Positions 18,719 to 28,069 of a DNA stretch of 64,000 nucleotides are shown here, piece by piece. The stretch lies in contig NZ_CP051500.1 of the NCBI RefSeq assembly GCF_016755635.1, positions 806,001 through 870,000 on the forward strand, written 5' to 3'. A program made the position numbers and the translations under genes. Each line of letters starts with the position of its first letter. The stretch's first letter is position 1. This stretch comes from Helicobacter pylori. GTDB lineage: Bacteria > Campylobacterota > Campylobacteria > Campylobacterales > Helicobacteraceae. The notes beneath the pieces are model-generated. The model made no database searches, was not told where the DNA came from, and was given only the letters and a program-made list of their open reading frames with translations.

Positions 18719-19753
18719 TTACATTTTATTTTTTTTCACAAACTCTAACGCTTTGAAACGCTCCCCCAAGCCCCCAGGGCTAATTAGGGGCTTGATTTTA
18801 GCCGCTTCTTTTAAATACCTTTCATAACTCACGCTCTTTGAAAATGTTTCTAACAATCCCATAAGCCCCATATCCAATAAAGCGTTAGCCTGCGTTTTAA
18901 AGAATGAAAATCGCGCGTGGTGTTTTTCAAACAAAAAGTGCACCAAAGAAAAATTGACATCATAGGTCAAATCGCTTTGCTGATACAAAGAAGCCAGATG
19001 GTTTAAAATATCCTTAAAATCTAATACTTGGTGGTTTTTAAAAGCCCTTAAATGCAGGTCCTTTCGCTCTGTTTCATCGCCATAATCAAAGCTCAAAAAC
19101 ACCCAAGAAGAAGCCTGATTTAATTTTTCTAACAAATCCTTAATGAAAGCCTCTAAAAACAACGGCGCGCACCCTTGTTTTAAATCCAAATTTTTAAGAA
19201 GTTCTTTAGTGGGTTCATTAATATCGCCCCAAACGCCCTGATGATCATGGGTAATAAAAAGCATTTTGTTATCTTTAACAATCTCACAAGCGAATGCGTC
19301 AAACAATTCATTAGAGATAACAAACGCATTTTCATGCCCCTTGAAATATAGATCTTTCAGATCGCAGATCATCAAATCCAATTGCGTGGCTTGTTTGAAA
19401 ATGGTTCGTTGGAGTTTTTGCAATTCCTTTAAAGGCTCGCAGCTGACAAACTCGCATTTTTCCATTACGCCCACGCTCAAAGCGTTTAAAAAACTGGCTA
19501 TATCGCTCAAAAAATGCCCATGATGAGCGCCAATTTCTACAATTTTTAAAGGCAAAAATAATTTTTCTTCTTCTAAAAGCTTGATGATATAAAACGCCAT
19601 AGCGCCCCCAAAAAACTTACTCAAAGACACCGAAGTGTAAAAATCCCCTTTTTGACCGATTAGCGCCTTTCTGTAATACCCCTTTTCTCCATAAAGCCAC
19701 TCTTGCATGTAATTCCCAAACGAACGCACGATTTTCCTTTCATTCAAACTCAT
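18719..19753 (-). CDS. SAM-dependent methyltransferase, MidA/NDUFAF7 family (COG1565)
   Basis: About 344-residue methyltransferase-fold protein. The family signatures are GQKGDFYTSVSLSKFFGGAMAFYI and the SAM loop LKIVEIGAHHGHFLSDIASF, followed by VISNELFDAFACEIV and FLSFDYGDE. The start is set at the ATG at 19753 (MSLNERK); a TTG further upstream would add a 12-residue Leu-rich extension without family support. In mitochondria the homologue methylates an arginine of complex I. The bacterial substrate here is unknown. Confidence 0.85.
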   Translation of the reverse strand: MSLNERKIVRSFGNYMQEWLYGEKGYYRKALIGQKGDFYTSVSLSKFFGGAMAFYIIKLLEEEKLFLPLKIVEIGAHHGHFLSDIASFLNALSVGVMEKCEFVSCEPLKELQKLQRTIFKQATQLDLMICDLKDLYFKGHENAFVISNELFDAFACEIVKDNKMLFITHDHQGVWGDINEPTKELLKNLDLKQGCAPLFLEAFIKDLLEKLNQASSWVFLSFDYGDETERKDLHLRAFKNHQVLDFKDILNHLASLYQQSDLTYDVNFSLVHFLFEKHHARFSFFKTQANALLDMGLMGLLETFSKSVSYERYLKEAAKIKPLISPGGLGERFKALEFVKKNKM

Positions 19754-19861
19754 CTCAACCAACAATAATAGAAGCGCTATTCTAGTCAAAATCGCCTTAT
19801 TTTTGCGCTATGATATTCAATCATAATGACTTTTTAGGCTAGTTTGAAGGGAGTTTAGAGT

Positions 19862-20479
19862 TTGGAAATTTTAAGGCGAGAATGTGGGGCGGTGGAAGAA
19901 AACGCTTATATTGTGAAGCTTTCTAGTGGGATAGATTTTATCATTGATCCCGGATTTTCTAGCAGCGAATGGGTGTTAGAAAACGCCAAAAACCCTAAGG
20001 CGATTTTAATCACGCATGGGCATTATGATCATGTATGGGATAGCGCTCAATTGTCAAAAGCCCTTAAAGACACCCCCATTTACGCCCCAAAAGACGATGT
20101 GTTCATGCTAGAAAATGATATTTTCCATTTGGGCATGCCGGTTTTTAGCCCTTCGTTTAGTGTGCCTTGCAATAAGGGTTGCACCACTTTAGAGATAGCA
20201 AACACTACCATTAAATATTGGCATTTTCCCGGACACACGCCCGGTTGTTCTATCATAGAAATAGAAGGGGTGATTTTTAGCGGGGATTTTATTTTCTATC
20301 GCAGCATTGGCCGCTATGATTTCCCTTATTCTAATGAAAAAGACATGAAAGAGTCCTTGATAAGGTTTCAAAATTTAGATTTTTCTAAAGACATAGAAAT
20401 TTATCCAGGGCATGGGGATAAAACAAGTTTTTTTGCTGAAAGAGAGCATTCTAAAATTTGGGTTTCAAGGATGGCTTAA
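19862..20479 (+). CDS. Metallo-beta-lactamase-fold hydrolase (glyoxalase II-like)
   Basis: 205-residue cytoplasmic hydrolase with the di-metal motif THGHYDHVWD at residues 51-60 (HxHxDH), a downstream His in HFPGHTPGCSIIE, Asp in FSGDFIF, and the last His in YPGHGDKT. The pattern fits the YcbL/glyoxalase II-like group that cleaves thioesters. It starts with TTG. Its stop codon abuts the TTG of the next gene, so it heads the operon 19862-23255 that leads into the motor genes. Confidence 0.88.
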   Translation: MEILRRECGAVEENAYIVKLSSGIDFIIDPGFSSSEWVLENAKNPKAILITHGHYDHVWDSAQLSKALKDTPIYAPKDDVFMLENDIFHLGMPVFSPSFSVPCNKGCTTLEIANTTIKYWHFPGHTPGCSIIEIEGVIFSGDFIFYRSIGRYDFPYSNEKDMKESLIRFQNLDFSKDIEIYPGHGDKTSFFAEREHSKIWVSRMA

Positions 20480-21247
20480 TTGCTAAGCCGGCTAGACAAA
20501 GAGCGTTATTTGCGCCATATCATGCTAGAAGATGTGGGCGAAGAAGGCCAATTGAAGCTTTTAAAATCTAGCGTTTTAGTCATTGGAGCTGGTGGGCTTG
20601 GATCAGCGGTTTTGATGTATTTGTGTGCCGCTGGGATAGGAAAAATAGGCATTGTAGATTTTGATGTGCTAGATGTGAGTAATTTGCAACGCCAAATCAT
20701 CCATTCACAGGATTTTTTAAACCAACCTAAAGTCTCTAGCGCGAAAGCGCGCTTAAAACAACTCAATGCTAGTATTGAAATAGAGGCTTTTGAAGAACGC
20801 TTTAAGGCTCATAACGCTCTTTCTCTCATAGAACCTTACGATTTTATCATAGACGCTACAGACAATTTTAACGCTAAATTTTTGATCAATGACGCTTGCG
20901 TGTTAGCCCAAAAACCCTATTCGCATGCCGGGGTTTTAAAATACAGGGGGCAAAGCATGAGCGTTTTACCCCATAGTGCATGCTTAGCGTGTGTTTTTGA
21001 TAAGCCCCCTAAAAAGGGATTGAATCCTACTTCAGGGCTTTTTGGGGTCTTACCTGGGGTTTTAGGGTGTATCCAAGCGAGCGAATGCCTAAAATATTTT
21101 TTAGGGTTTGAAACTTTACTTATAAATACTTTACTTATAGCCGATATTAAAACGATGGATTTTAAAAAAATTCAAGCACCCAAAAACCCTGAATGTAGGG
21201 TTTGTGGCACGCATAAAATCACGCATTTACAAGATTATGAAATTTAG
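20480..21247 (+). CDS. moeB: E1-like sulfur-carrier adenylyltransferase (ThiF/MoeB family)
   Basis: 255-residue enzyme that activates the Gly-Gly tail of a sulfur carrier with ATP. The nucleotide loop VIGAGGLGSAV is at 35-44, the DFDVLDVSNLQRQ region follows, and zinc cysteines are present as CLACVF and CRVCG. The catalytic cysteine crossover loop is short. No thiS or thiG is visible near the thiE/D/M operon, while moaD is at 9297-9521, so the likeliest partner is MoaD. ThiF and MoeB cannot be told apart by sequence alone. Starts with TTG directly after the previous stop. Confidence 0.82.
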   Translation: MLSRLDKERYLRHIMLEDVGEEGQLKLLKSSVLVIGAGGLGSAVLMYLCAAGIGKIGIVDFDVLDVSNLQRQIIHSQDFLNQPKVSSAKARLKQLNASIEIEAFEERFKAHNALSLIEPYDFIIDATDNFNAKFLINDACVLAQKPYSHAGVLKYRGQSMSVLPHSACLACVFDKPPKKGLNPTSGLFGVLPGVLGCIQASECLKYFLGFETLLINTLLIADIKTMDFKKIQAPKNPECRVCGTHKITHLQDYEI

Positions 21248-21262
21248 ATTAAGGGGTAAGTT

Positions 21263-22036
21263 TTGGATTTATCAACCATACTAGGCTTGGTATTGGCGGT
21301 CGCTTCTATTTCGCTAGGCGATATTTTAGAAGATGGCAACCCGTTGCACATTATCCATTTGAGTTCAGTCATTATCATCGTGCCTACTTCGCTTTTTGCC
21401 GCCATGACAGGCACGCATGCTCGTTACGTGAAAGCCGCTTACAAAGAGATAAAAATTGTTTTTTTAAACCCTAAAATCAATTTGAACGAAACCATTAAAA
21501 ATTTAGTGGAATTAGCCACTTTAGCCAGAAAAGATGGGGTGTTGAGTTTGGAGGGGCGGGTGGCGCAAATTGAAGACGATTTCACCCGCAATGGCTTGTC
21601 TATGATCATAGATGGCAAGGATTTAAAATCCGTTAAGGAAAGCTTAGAAATCAGCATTGAAGAAATGGAAGAGTATTACCACGGCGCCGCTCATTATTGG
21701 GAGACTGCCGGTGAGACCGCTCCTACTATGGGGTTAGTGGGGGCGGTTATGGGGCTTATGCTAGCCTTGCAAAAACTGGACAATCCGGCTGAAATGGCAG
21801 CAGGGATCGCTGGGGCATTTACGGCCACTGTTACAGGGATTATGTGCGCTTATGCGATTTTTGGCCCTTTTGGGCATAAGCTCAAGGCTAAATCTAAAGA
21901 CATTATCAAAGAAAAAACCGTTCTTTTAGAGGGGATTTTAGGCATCGCTAATGGGGAAAATCCAAGGGATTTAGAAAACAAACTCTTAAACTACATCGCT
22001 CCCGGTGAGCCTAAAAAATCTCAATTTGAGGGCTAA
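21263..22036 (+). CDS. motA: Flagellar motor stator protein MotA
   Basis: 257-residue inner-membrane component of the proton-driven stator. Four membrane segments are visible: two near the N-terminus (TILGLVLAVASISLGDIL and IHLSSVIIIVPTSLFAAM) and two near 150-205 with the conserved PTMGLVGAVMGLMLAL and IAGAFTATVTGIMCAYAIFGP. The cytoplasmic loop between them contains the torque-generating charged residues. TTG start with AAGGGG just upstream. motB begins 2 bp after the stop. Confidence 0.96.
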   Translation: MDLSTILGLVLAVASISLGDILEDGNPLHIIHLSSVIIIVPTSLFAAMTGTHARYVKAAYKEIKIVFLNPKINLNETIKNLVELATLARKDGVLSLEGRVAQIEDDFTRNGLSMIIDGKDLKSVKESLEISIEEMEEYYHGAAHYWETAGETAPTMGLVGAVMGLMLALQKLDNPAEMAAGIAGAFTATVTGIMCAYAIFGPFGHKLKAKSKDIIKEKTVLLEGILGIANGENPRDLENKLLNYIAPGEPKKSQFEG

Positions 22037-22038
22037 AG

Positions 22039-22812
22039 ATGGCTAAGAAAAACAAACCCACCGAATGCCCCGCCGGCGAGAAATGGGCGGTTCCTTATGC
22101 GGACTTTTTGTCGTTGTTGCTCGCGCTTTTTATCGCTCTTTATGCCATTTCAGCGGTCAATAAATCCAAAGTGGAAGCCTTAAAAACCGAATTCATTAAG
22201 ATTTTTAATTACGCCCCTAAGCCAGAGGCGATGCAGCCGGTTGTAGTGATCCCGCCTGATTCAGGGAAAGAAGAAGAGCAAATGGCGAGCGAAAGCTCCA
22301 AACCGGCTTCGCAAAATACCGAAACAAAAGCCACTATCGCTCGCAAAGGCGAAGGCAGTGTTTTAGAGCAAATTGATCAAGGCTCTGTTTTAAAGCTCCC
22401 CTCTAGTTTGTTGTTTGAAAACGCCACTTCAGACGCTATCAATCAAGACATGATGCTTTATCTTGAACGGATCGCTAAAATCATTCAAAAACTCCCTAAA
22501 AGGGTGCATATCAATGTGAGAGGTTTTACGGATAATACGCCTTTAGTTAAAACCCGTTTTAAAAGCCACTATGAATTAGCCGCCAATCGCGCTTATAGGG
22601 TGATGAAAGTCCTTATGCAATACGGCGTGGATCCTAACCAATTGTCTTTTTCTTCTTATGGCTCTACCAACCCTATCGCGCCTAATGACTCCCTAGAAAA
22701 CAGAATGAAAAACAATCGTGTGGAAATCTTTTTTTCAACCGATGCGAACGATTTGAGTAAAATCCATTCTATTTTAGATGAAGAATTCAATCCCCACAAA
22801 CAGCAAGAATGA
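22039..22812 (+). CDS. motB: Flagellar motor stator protein MotB
   Basis: 257-residue stator partner that anchors MotA to peptidoglycan. The single membrane helix carries the essential proton-accepting Asp22 in PYADFLSLLLALFIALYAIS. A plug and linker region follows, then a C-terminal OmpA-like peptidoglycan-binding domain (HINVRGFTDNTPL, ANRAYRVMKVLMQYGVDPNQLSFSSYG). Its end overlaps the next gene by 4 bp. Confidence 0.97.
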   Translation: MAKKNKPTECPAGEKWAVPYADFLSLLLALFIALYAISAVNKSKVEALKTEFIKIFNYAPKPEAMQPVVVIPPDSGKEEEQMASESSKPASQNTETKATIARKGEGSVLEQIDQGSVLKLPSSLLFENATSDAINQDMMLYLERIAKIIQKLPKRVHINVRGFTDNTPLVKTRFKSHYELAANRAYRVMKVLMQYGVDPNQLSFSSYGSTNPIAPNDSLENRMKNNRVEIFFSTDANDLSKIHSILDEEFNPHKQQE

Positions 22813-23255
22813 ATCGCATGAATAAAAATTATCTTTTAATCTTTTTGTTGTTAGCGAGCCTTGTTGCTAGAGAAAAGGACGCTTCTTCAAACCTTTTTGA
22901 TTTGATTGATAAAGGGATCAACAGAGAACAAGAATTAAAAGAGCAGGAGCAAAAAACGCGCTTAAAACTGGCTCAAAGCCCTTTAGTGGCTTTAGAGATT
23001 GTCCCCCAAGAAACGCCCTATTTAGAATGGCAAGGGGCTAGGGAATCGTATTATTTAAAGGTGAGTGCTGTCGTGGAGAGCGTGGTTATCTTAAAAATTG
23101 ACATCAATCAAGGGCGTTCTTGCTCGCTCTACCCCACGCCTAAAAGCGTTTCTTTAGTGAGGAATCAAAGCGTAGCCTATGAAATTTTATGCGAAAATCA
23201 GCCGCTATGGATAGAAGTGAGCACCAATTTAGGCAAACGCACCTTTCAGTTTTAA
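22809..23255 (+). CDS. Secreted/periplasmic hypothetical protein downstream of motB
   Basis: 148-residue protein with a probable signal peptide (NYLLIFLLLASLVARE) and a mature part rich in beta strands with two cysteines (GRSCSLYPTPKSVS and YEILCENQ) that could form a disulfide. Function unknown to me. The 4-bp overlap with motB and conserved order suggest cotranslation with the stator. A role near the motor is an inference from context only. It matches HP0817 by order. Confidence 0.75.
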   Translation: MNRMNKNYLLIFLLLASLVAREKDASSNLFDLIDKGINREQELKEQEQKTRLKLAQSPLVALEIVPQETPYLEWQGARESYYLKVSAVVESVVILKIDINQGRSCSLYPTPKSVSLVRNQSVAYEILCENQPLWIEVSTNLGKRTFQF

Positions 23256-23319
23256 CCTGCAACCAACATTAAAGAATGCCTTTAGCATTTTAAAACCCCT
23301 TTATTCAAATAAGTTTAGT

Positions 23320-23325
23320 TATAAT
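23320..23325 (+). promoter_or_regulatory. -10 box TATAAT immediately before proWX
   Basis: TATAAT at 23320-23325 covers the first possible ATG (23324). A transcript would start near 23332, one base from the in-frame ATG at 23333. This either excludes the upstream start or implies a leaderless message. Confidence 0.5.
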
Positions 23326-23332
23326 GCTAGGC

Positions 23333-24985
23333 ATGGGCGTTTTTAAACAATTGATCAAAGAATTGTATGAGTGGTTGCTCCATTCTGTGGATGTGGTTAC
23401 GCAACATTTAGTTGCTATGGTGTTAAAAATAAGCGTGGTAAAATATTTGATAAAAGAATTTCATGATCGCTTCATTTACTTTATAGACTTGCTCGCGCAA
23501 CATTTTATCATCGTTGCGCTTTCTAGTCTTCTCGTTCTGGTGTTTGGGGTTTTGATTGGGGTTTTTGTGTTTTATAACTCAAAGGCTAGGGCGTTCTTGC
23601 TCCCTGTGGTGAATTTCCTCTACACCATCCCATCGCTTGCGTTATTCGCGTTATTCATTCCTGTGATTGGGGTGGGGTTAAAAAACGCGCTTTTAGTGTT
23701 GGTTTTATACGGCTTATTGCCCATTGTCCATAGCACTTATAACGCTTTAAAAGAGGCGCGAGAAGAGGTGATTAAGGCCGCTATTGGGCTAGGGTGTAAC
23801 TCCAAAGAGTTGTTTTTTAGGGTGCATTTCTTGCTCGCTATCCCCCAAATTTTAGTGGGCTTAAGGATTGCAGTGGTGATGTTAGTGGCGATGGCTGGGA
23901 TTGGGGCGCTCATTGGGGCTGGAGGCTTAGGGCAGGCGATTTTTAGAGGGCTAAACACGCAAAACACCACGCTTTTAGTGGCGGGTAGTTTGATTATTGC
24001 TCTTTTTAGTGTTTTAGCGGATAAATTTGTGAGCGTCTTTCAGCATGAAAACGCCTTACAACGCCTATTTTCTCAAAACGCCACCCAAAAACAAAAAAGA
24101 AGAGTTTATACTAATTTAGCGGTGTTTCTTTTTTTATTGCTAGCGAGCGCTTTATGGCTCATTCCTAGAAACGCCATAGAAGAAAAGCCCTTAGTCGTGG
24201 CCACAAAACCTAGCAGCGAGCAGTATATTTTGGGCGAGATTTTAAGCCTTTTGTTAGAAAAACACCACATTCCTATCAAGCGAGCGTTTGGCATTGGTGG
24301 GGGGACGATGAATATCCATCCGGCATTAATTAGGGGCGATTTTGATTTGTATGTGGAATATACCGGCACCGCTTGGGTGAATACGCTCAAAAACCCTTTG
24401 ACTCAAAAAGTGGATTTTGAAACGATTAAAAAGCGTTATGAGAAGGAATTTAATCTTTTATGGGTGGGGCTTTTGGGCTTTAATAACACCTATTCTTTAG
24501 CGATTTCTAAAGAAGACGCTCAAAAATACGCGATTGAAACTTTCAGCGATTTAGCCTTTCATAGCCCGAATTTTGATTTTGGAGCGGAGTTTGACTTTTT
24601 TGAAAGAGAGGACGCTTTTAAGGGCTTAGTGAAAGCTTATCGCTTTCGTTTTAGAAGTTTGCATGAAATGGATATTAATTTGCGTTATAAAAGTTTTGAA
24701 TCCCATAAAATCAACGCTTTAGATGTCTTCACCACAGACGCTCAAATCAAAGAATTGGATTTAAAGGTGCTTAAGGACGATAAAGGGTTTTTCCCTAATT
24801 ATCAGGCCGGTATTGTTATAAGAAAAGAAACTATAAAAAAGTATCCTGAAGCGTTAAAAATCTTAGAAAAATTGGATTCAAAAATTAGCGATGAAAAAAT
24901 GCAGGATTTAAACTATCAGGTGGAAGTGTTGAAAAAAAGCCCCCAAATCGTAGCTAAAGATTTTTTAGAAAGCTTAGGGTTATAA
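23333..24985 (+). CDS. proWX: Osmoprotectant ABC transporter, fused permease and substrate-binding protein
   Basis: About 550-residue fusion for glycine-betaine/choline-type solute uptake. The N-terminal half is a multi-helix permease with the EAA-type loop (ALKEAREEVIKAAIGLGCNSKELFFRVHF). The C-terminal half, after a last helix (VFLFLLLASALWLIP), is a periplasmic OpuAC/OsmF-like binding domain (KPSSEQYILGEILSLLLEKH, GDFDLYVEYTGTAWVNTL). The first 75 residues look like two copies of one unit, LIKELYEWLLHSVDVVTQHL and LIKEFHDRFIYFIDLLAQHF. The start is set at 23333 because a -10 box covers the ATG at 23324; a later start is possible. Confidence 0.88.
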   Translation: MGVFKQLIKELYEWLLHSVDVVTQHLVAMVLKISVVKYLIKEFHDRFIYFIDLLAQHFIIVALSSLLVLVFGVLIGVFVFYNSKARAFLLPVVNFLYTIPSLALFALFIPVIGVGLKNALLVLVLYGLLPIVHSTYNALKEAREEVIKAAIGLGCNSKELFFRVHFLLAIPQILVGLRIAVVMLVAMAGIGALIGAGGLGQAIFRGLNTQNTTLLVAGSLIIALFSVLADKFVSVFQHENALQRLFSQNATQKQKRRVYTNLAVFLFLLLASALWLIPRNAIEEKPLVVATKPSSEQYILGEILSLLLEKHHIPIKRAFGIGGGTMNIHPALIRGDFDLYVEYTGTAWVNTLKNPLTQKVDFETIKKRYEKEFNLLWVGLLGFNNTYSLAISKEDAQKYAIETFSDLAFHSPNFDFGAEFDFFEREDAFKGLVKAYRFRFRSLHEMDINLRYKSFESHKINALDVFTTDAQIKELDLKVLKDDKGFFPNYQAGIVIRKETIKKYPEALKILEKLDSKISDEKMQDLNYQVEVLKKSPQIVAKDFLESLGL

Positions 24986-24988
24986 AGC

Positions 24989-25639
24989 ATGAAAGAAATC
25001 GTTACAATAGAGAATGTGTCTTTTAACTACCACAATCGCGCTGTTTTTAAGGATTTCAATTTAAGCATTGAAAAAGGGGATTTTTTATGCGTTTTAGGGG
25101 AGAGCGGGAGCGGCAAAAGCACGCTTTTAGGCTTGATTTTAGGGCTTTTAAAACCTAATCTTGGGAGCGTTAAAATCTTTAATGAGACCCTTTCAAACAA
25201 CGCTTTTTTACGCCAAAAAATAGGCTATATCGCTCAAGGCAATTCCTTATTTTCTCATTTAAACGCCATGCAAAACATGACCTTTTGCCTTAATTTACAA
25301 GGCATAAACAAACAAGCCGCTCAAAAAGAAGCCAAAGCCTTAGCGTTAAAAATGGGGTTAGATGAGAGCCTTATGGATAAATTCCCCAATGAATTGAGCG
25401 GGGGGCAAGCCCAAAGAGTGGGCATTATTAGGGGGATTATCCACAAGCCAGAACTCATTTTATTAGATGAGCCTTTTAGCGCTTTAGATAGTTTAAATCG
25501 TAAGAATTTGCAGGATCTCATCAAAGAAATACACCAAAATTCTTGCGCTACTTTCATTATGGTAACGCATGATGAGGAAGAGGCCCAAAAGTTAGCCACA
25601 AAAACCCTAGAAATCAAAGCCCTTAAACAAGAGCAATGA
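24989..25639 (+). CDS. proV: Osmoprotectant ABC transporter ATP-binding protein
   Basis: 216-residue ABC ATPase with Walker A GESGSGKST near residue 38, Q-loop IAQGNSLF, signature LSGGQAQRVG near 137 and Walker B LILLDEPFSALDS. It lacks the C-terminal CBS domains of E. coli ProV, so it is shorter than that homologue. It begins 3 bp after the fused permease/binding protein; the two proteins make a complete importer. Confidence 0.93.
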   Translation: MKEIVTIENVSFNYHNRAVFKDFNLSIEKGDFLCVLGESGSGKSTLLGLILGLLKPNLGSVKIFNETLSNNAFLRQKIGYIAQGNSLFSHLNAMQNMTFCLNLQGINKQAAQKEAKALALKMGLDESLMDKFPNELSGGQAQRVGIIRGIIHKPELILLDEPFSALDSLNRKNLQDLIKEIHQNSCATFIMVTHDEEEAQKLATKTLEIKALKQEQ

Positions 25640-25641
25640 TT

Positions 25642-25821
25642 TTAAGGCTCGTTTAAAAATTCTGGCGTGGTGTTATTGGTGGGCGTTTGCATAGAAGAAT
25701 TAGAGCTGTTTGAAGTTTTTTTAGCGGGTTTTTCATTGAATGGGGGGGCTTTATAGCCGCAAGCTTGAATCGTTATTGCCACAAGCGTTAAAAAGCATGT
25801 TAAGATCAGTTTATGGAACAA
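25642..25821 (-). CDS. Small LptM-like lipoprotein
   Basis: 59-residue gene on the minus strand, convergent with proV. It starts at TTG 25819-25821 with AAGGAG 8 nt upstream. The product has a type II signal peptide ending ITIQAC, lipobox Cys21, then CGYKAPPF, followed by a Lys/Asn/Ser/Thr/Pro-rich tail. CG-x-K-x-P directly after lipidation is the hallmark of LptM (YifL), the small lipoprotein that helps the LptDE translocon mature. Homology is inferred from this short motif and overall layout. Its first codons overlap the start of the divergent gene at 25813. Confidence 0.68.
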   Translation of the reverse strand: MFHKLILTCFLTLVAITIQACGYKAPPFNEKPAKKTSNSSNSSMQTPTNNTTPEFLNEP

Positions 25822-26274
25822 AATATTTTCTCCTTACTCATTCAAAAAAAGTCTTATAAAAAGCTTGAAACTCTTTTGAAACTCAAAAAGCTTAAGGTTT
25901 TTATGCCTTTAAGTTTACAAGAAAATTTGCTTTTTATCTTCATCAAAGACTCTAAATTGCTTTTTGCGTTTAAAGATCTTTGGGCTTCTAAAGAATTTAA
26001 TCAACGATTCGCTAAAGAAATCAGCCATTTTTTGAACACGCAAGGGCATGCTTATGGGTTTGATGGGTTAGACGGGTTGGAAATTTTAGGTTATGTGCCT
26101 AAAGATTCCTTAGAAAAAGCCAATTTTTATGCCCCTATTAAAAAACAAGCCCAATTTTATCGCCCTAGCGCTTTAGGGTTGTTCCATAACCCCATTAAAG
26201 ACGCTCGCTTGCATGAATGTTTTGAAAAAGCGCGCGCTTTGATCCACTACCAACGCAGTTTTTTTGAGGAATGA
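25813..26274 (+). CDS. Hypothetical protein upstream of uvrC (HP0820-like)
   Basis: 153-residue protein without membrane segments. The middle (KVFMPLSLQENLLFIFIKDSKLLFAFKDLW) has a strand-helix pattern reminiscent of DUF721/DciA-type domains, but this is weak. The start at 25813 overlaps the divergent lipoprotein gene by 9 bp, so a later start is possible. The TGA stop abuts the uvrC ATG, indicating cotranscription. Confidence 0.7.
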   Translation: MEQNIFSLLIQKKSYKKLETLLKLKKLKVFMPLSLQENLLFIFIKDSKLLFAFKDLWASKEFNQRFAKEISHFLNTQGHAYGFDGLDGLEILGYVPKDSLEKANFYAPIKKQAQFYRPSALGLFHNPIKDARLHECFEKARALIHYQRSFFEE

Positions 26275-28059
26275 ATGGCTGATTTATTGTCCAGTTTGAA
26301 AAACCTTTCTAGTAGCAGTGGCGTGTATCAATATTTTGATAAAAACCGCCAATTACTCTACATCGGTAAGGCGAAAAATTTAAAAAAGCGCATCAAAAGC
26401 TATTTTTCTATCCGTAACAATGAAATCACGCCCAACCATCGCGCAAGCTTACGCGTCCAAATGATGGTCAAACAAATCGCTTTTTTAGAAACCATTTTAG
26501 TGGAAAACGAGCAAGACGCTTTGATTTTAGAAAATTCTTTGATCAAGCAGCTCAAGCCCAAATACAACATTCTTTTAAGAGACGATAAAACTTACCCTTA
26601 TATTTATATGGATTTTTCCACTGACTTCCCTATCCCTTTAATCACACGAAAAATTTTAAAACAGCCTGGCGTTAAATATTTTGGCCCTTTTACAAGCGGG
26701 GCTAAGGATATTTTGGATAGCTTGTATGAATTGCTCCCGTTGGTTCAAAAGAAAAATTGCATCAAGGATAAAAAGGCATGCATGTTTTATCAAATAGAGC
26801 GTTGTAAAGCCCCATGCGAGGATAAAATCACCAAAGAAGAGTATTTAAAAATCGCTAAAGAATGTTTAGAAATGATTGAAAATAAAGACAGGCTCATCAA
26901 AGAGCTTGAATTGAAAATGGAGCGCCTTTCTAGTAACTTGCGTTTTGAAGAAGCCCTAATTTATAGGGACAGGATTGCAAAAATCCAAAAAATCGCCCCT
27001 TTCACTTGCATGGATTTAGCCAAACTCTACGATTTGGATATTTTTGCTTTTTATGGTGGGAACAACAAGGCGGTGTTAGTGAAAATGTTCATGCGTGGGG
27101 GTAAAATCATTTCTTCAGCGTTTGAAAAAATCCACTCCCTTAATGGGTTTGACACCGATGAGGCGATGAAACAAGCCATTATCAATCATTACCAATCGCA
27201 TTTGCCTTTGATGCCTGAACAGATCTTATTGAGCGCTTGCTCTAATGAAACGCTTAAAGAATTGCAAGAGTTTATCTCTCATCAATATTCTAAAAAAATC
27301 GCTCTTAGCATTCCTAAAAAGGGCGATAAGCTCGCTTTAATAGAAATCGCTATGAAAAACGCTCAAGAGATTTTTAGCCAAGAAAAAACCTCTAATGAAG
27401 ATCTGATTTTAGAAGAAGCGCGATCGCTCTTCAATTTAGAATGCATGCCTTATAGGGTGGAAATCTTTGACACAAGCCACCATTCAAACAGCCAATGCGT
27501 GGGGGGAATGGTCGTGTATGAAAATAACGCCTTCCAAAAAAACTCTTATCGGCGTTACCATTTAAAAGGCTCTAACGAATACGCTCAAATGAGCGAATTG
27601 CTCACCAGAAGGGCTTTAGACTTTGCTAAAGAGCCACCGCCTAATTTGTGGGTGATTGATGGAGGGAGGGCGCAATTAAACATCGCTTTAGAAGTTTTAA
27701 AAAGCAGCGGGAGTTTTGTAGAAGTGATCGCTATTTCTAAAGAAAAAAGGGATTCTAAGGCTTATCGCTCTAAAGGGGGCGCTAAAGACATTATCTATAC
27801 GATTAATAATACTTTTAAATTGCTCCCTAGCGACAAACGCTTGCAATGGGTGCAAAAATTGCGCGATGAAAGCCACCGGTATGCGATAAACTTCCATAGA
27901 TCCACTAAACTTAAAAACATGAAACAAATCGCTCTTTTAAAAGAAAAGGGCATAGGAGAAGCCAGCGTGAAAAAATTATTGGATTATTTTGGGAGTTTTG
28001 AAGCGATAGAAAAAGCGAGCGAGCAGGAAAAAAACGCCGTTTTAAAAAAACGAATTTAA
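26275..28059 (+). CDS. uvrC: UvrABC excinuclease subunit C
   Basis: Nucleotide-excision repair nuclease making both incisions around a lesion. The 594-residue product has the N-terminal GIY-YIG domain ([24 protein letters not shown]), a UVR motif ([21 protein letters not shown]) near 215-235, an RNase H-like domain ([32 protein letters not shown]), and a C-terminal helix-hairpin-helix ([20 protein letters not shown]). All catalytic modules are present. hom starts 10 bp later. Confidence 0.96.
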   Translation: MADLLSSLKNLSSSSGVYQYFDKNRQLLYIGKAKNLKKRIKSYFSIRNNEITPNHRASLRVQMMVKQIAFLETILVENEQDALILENSLIKQLKPKYNILLRDDKTYPYIYMDFSTDFPIPLITRKILKQPGVKYFGPFTSGAKDILDSLYELLPLVQKKNCIKDKKACMFYQIERCKAPCEDKITKEEYLKIAKECLEMIENKDRLIKELELKMERLSSNLRFEEALIYRDRIAKIQKIAPFTCMDLAKLYDLDIFAFYGGNNKAVLVKMFMRGGKIISSAFEKIHSLNGFDTDEAMKQAIINHYQSHLPLMPEQILLSACSNETLKELQEFISHQYSKKIALSIPKKGDKLALIEIAMKNAQEIFSQEKTSNEDLILEEARSLFNLECMPYRVEIFDTSHHSNSQCVGGMVVYENNAFQKNSYRRYHLKGSNEYAQMSELLTRRALDFAKEPPPNLWVIDGGRAQLNIALEVLKSSGSFVEVIAISKEKRDSKAYRSKGGAKDIIYTINNTFKLLPSDKRLQWVQKLRDESHRYAINFHRSTKLKNMKQIALLKEKGIGEASVKKLLDYFGSFEAIEKASEQEKNAVLKKRI

Positions 28060-28069
28060 AGGAAAAAAC

